Positions 63,963 through 64,000 of a DNA stretch of 64,000 bases are shown here, piece by piece (the stretch's first letter is position 1; every line of letters begins with the position of its first letter). Below the pieces are notes generated by a model. The model saw only the letters and a list, made by a program, of their open reading frames with translations, ran no database searches and was not told the origin of the DNA. This DNA is from Tepidicella baoligensis (GTDB taxonomy: Bacteria; Pseudomonadota; Gammaproteobacteria; Burkholderiales; Burkholderiaceae_C). The DNA is taken from the NCBI RefSeq assembly GCF_013432195.1, contig NZ_JACCDB010000002.1, positions 124,001-188,000 on the forward strand. Reading direction: 5' to 3'. A program made the translations under genes and the position numbers.

Positions 63963-64000
63963 TTATTGAGTCACGGCCGGCGCAGCCGCTGCATCCTGCA
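63963..64000 (-). CDS. C-terminal end of a gene upstream of gpsA, probably secB (partial)
   Basis: Only twelve codons fall inside the window: an Ala-rich QDAAAAPAVTQ ending with TAA at 63965-63963, 18 bp before the gpsA start. Acidic/Ala-rich tails and the order secB-gpsA are usual in Burkholderiales. Identity is inferred from position, not from the few residues. Confidence 0.4.
   Translation of the reverse strand, partial: QDAAAAPAVTQ

Overview
The window is 64 kb of GC-rich chromosome from a betaproteobacterium, most probably order Burkholderiales (Comamonadaceae-like). This rests on the gene families (box-type benzoate genes with an XRE/shikimate-kinase regulator, DUF3305/DUF3306 formate dehydrogenase accessory genes, DUF3460, the dusB, secB-gpsA and panB-panC arrangements), not on a database search. 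Coding density is high, there is no rRNA, tRNA, CRISPR array or intact mobile element, and about 58 genes can be supported.

Layout. 1-15.2 kb: housekeeping and small conserved genes: dusB (cut by the left edge), a DedA/YqaA-like membrane protein, an orphan response regulator plus Hpt pair, DUF1415-ettA, rhlE, an SDR oxidoreductase, slipin-nfeD, a DUF6152/membrane protein pair, gloA, serS, ispH-FKBP, radC, and an Smr-domain gene. 15.2-15.6 kb: gene debris, an IS630-type transposase fragment next to the last ~50 codons of a pirin gene. 15.6-23.8 kb: a Tat-exported molybdenum hydroxylase pair (iorB/iorA-like), truncated haemoglobin, an FtsX-type permease, upp, and a glutamine-synthetase-like ligase. 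23.8-38.0 kb: a large formate dehydrogenase region. The structural operon (fdhX-like Tat peptide, fdhA, fdhB, a lipoprotein, cytochrome b subunit, fdhD) runs leftward. A response regulator and histidine kinase are divergent from it. A second leftward operon holds DUF3305, DUF3306, a 724-residue polyferredoxin and a TorD-like chaperone. 38.1-47.1 kb: the aerobic benzoyl-CoA (box) pathway: boxC-boxB-boxA leftward, the regulator boxR, and, divergent from it, the semialdehyde dehydrogenase and benzoate-CoA ligase. 47.1-53.8 kb: PACE efflux protein, apbC, metG, a SulP transporter, DUF3460, scpA. 53.9-64 kb: cofactor synthesis: nadB, a TPP riboswitch with thiC, panD, nadA-nadC, panB-panC, then gpsA and the last codons of a probable secB.

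How the parts work together. Benzoate is activated to benzoyl-CoA by the ligase, epoxidised by BoxA/BoxB, and cleaved by BoxC to 3,4-dehydroadipyl-CoA semialdehyde plus formate. The aldehyde dehydrogenase oxidises the semialdehyde. BoxC's formate by-product has a natural sink in the formate dehydrogenase encoded directly next door, which passes electrons to the quinone pool through its cytochrome b subunit. BoxR-type TGCA repeats lie in both box promoter regions. A separate 7-1-7 palindrome (GCGACAA-N-TTGTCGC type) lies before both formate dehydrogenase operons, and one copy sits about 100 bp upstream of a good sigma-54 type -24/-12 element. The response regulator encoded there is unusual in lacking the GAFTGA loop needed for sigma-54 contact.
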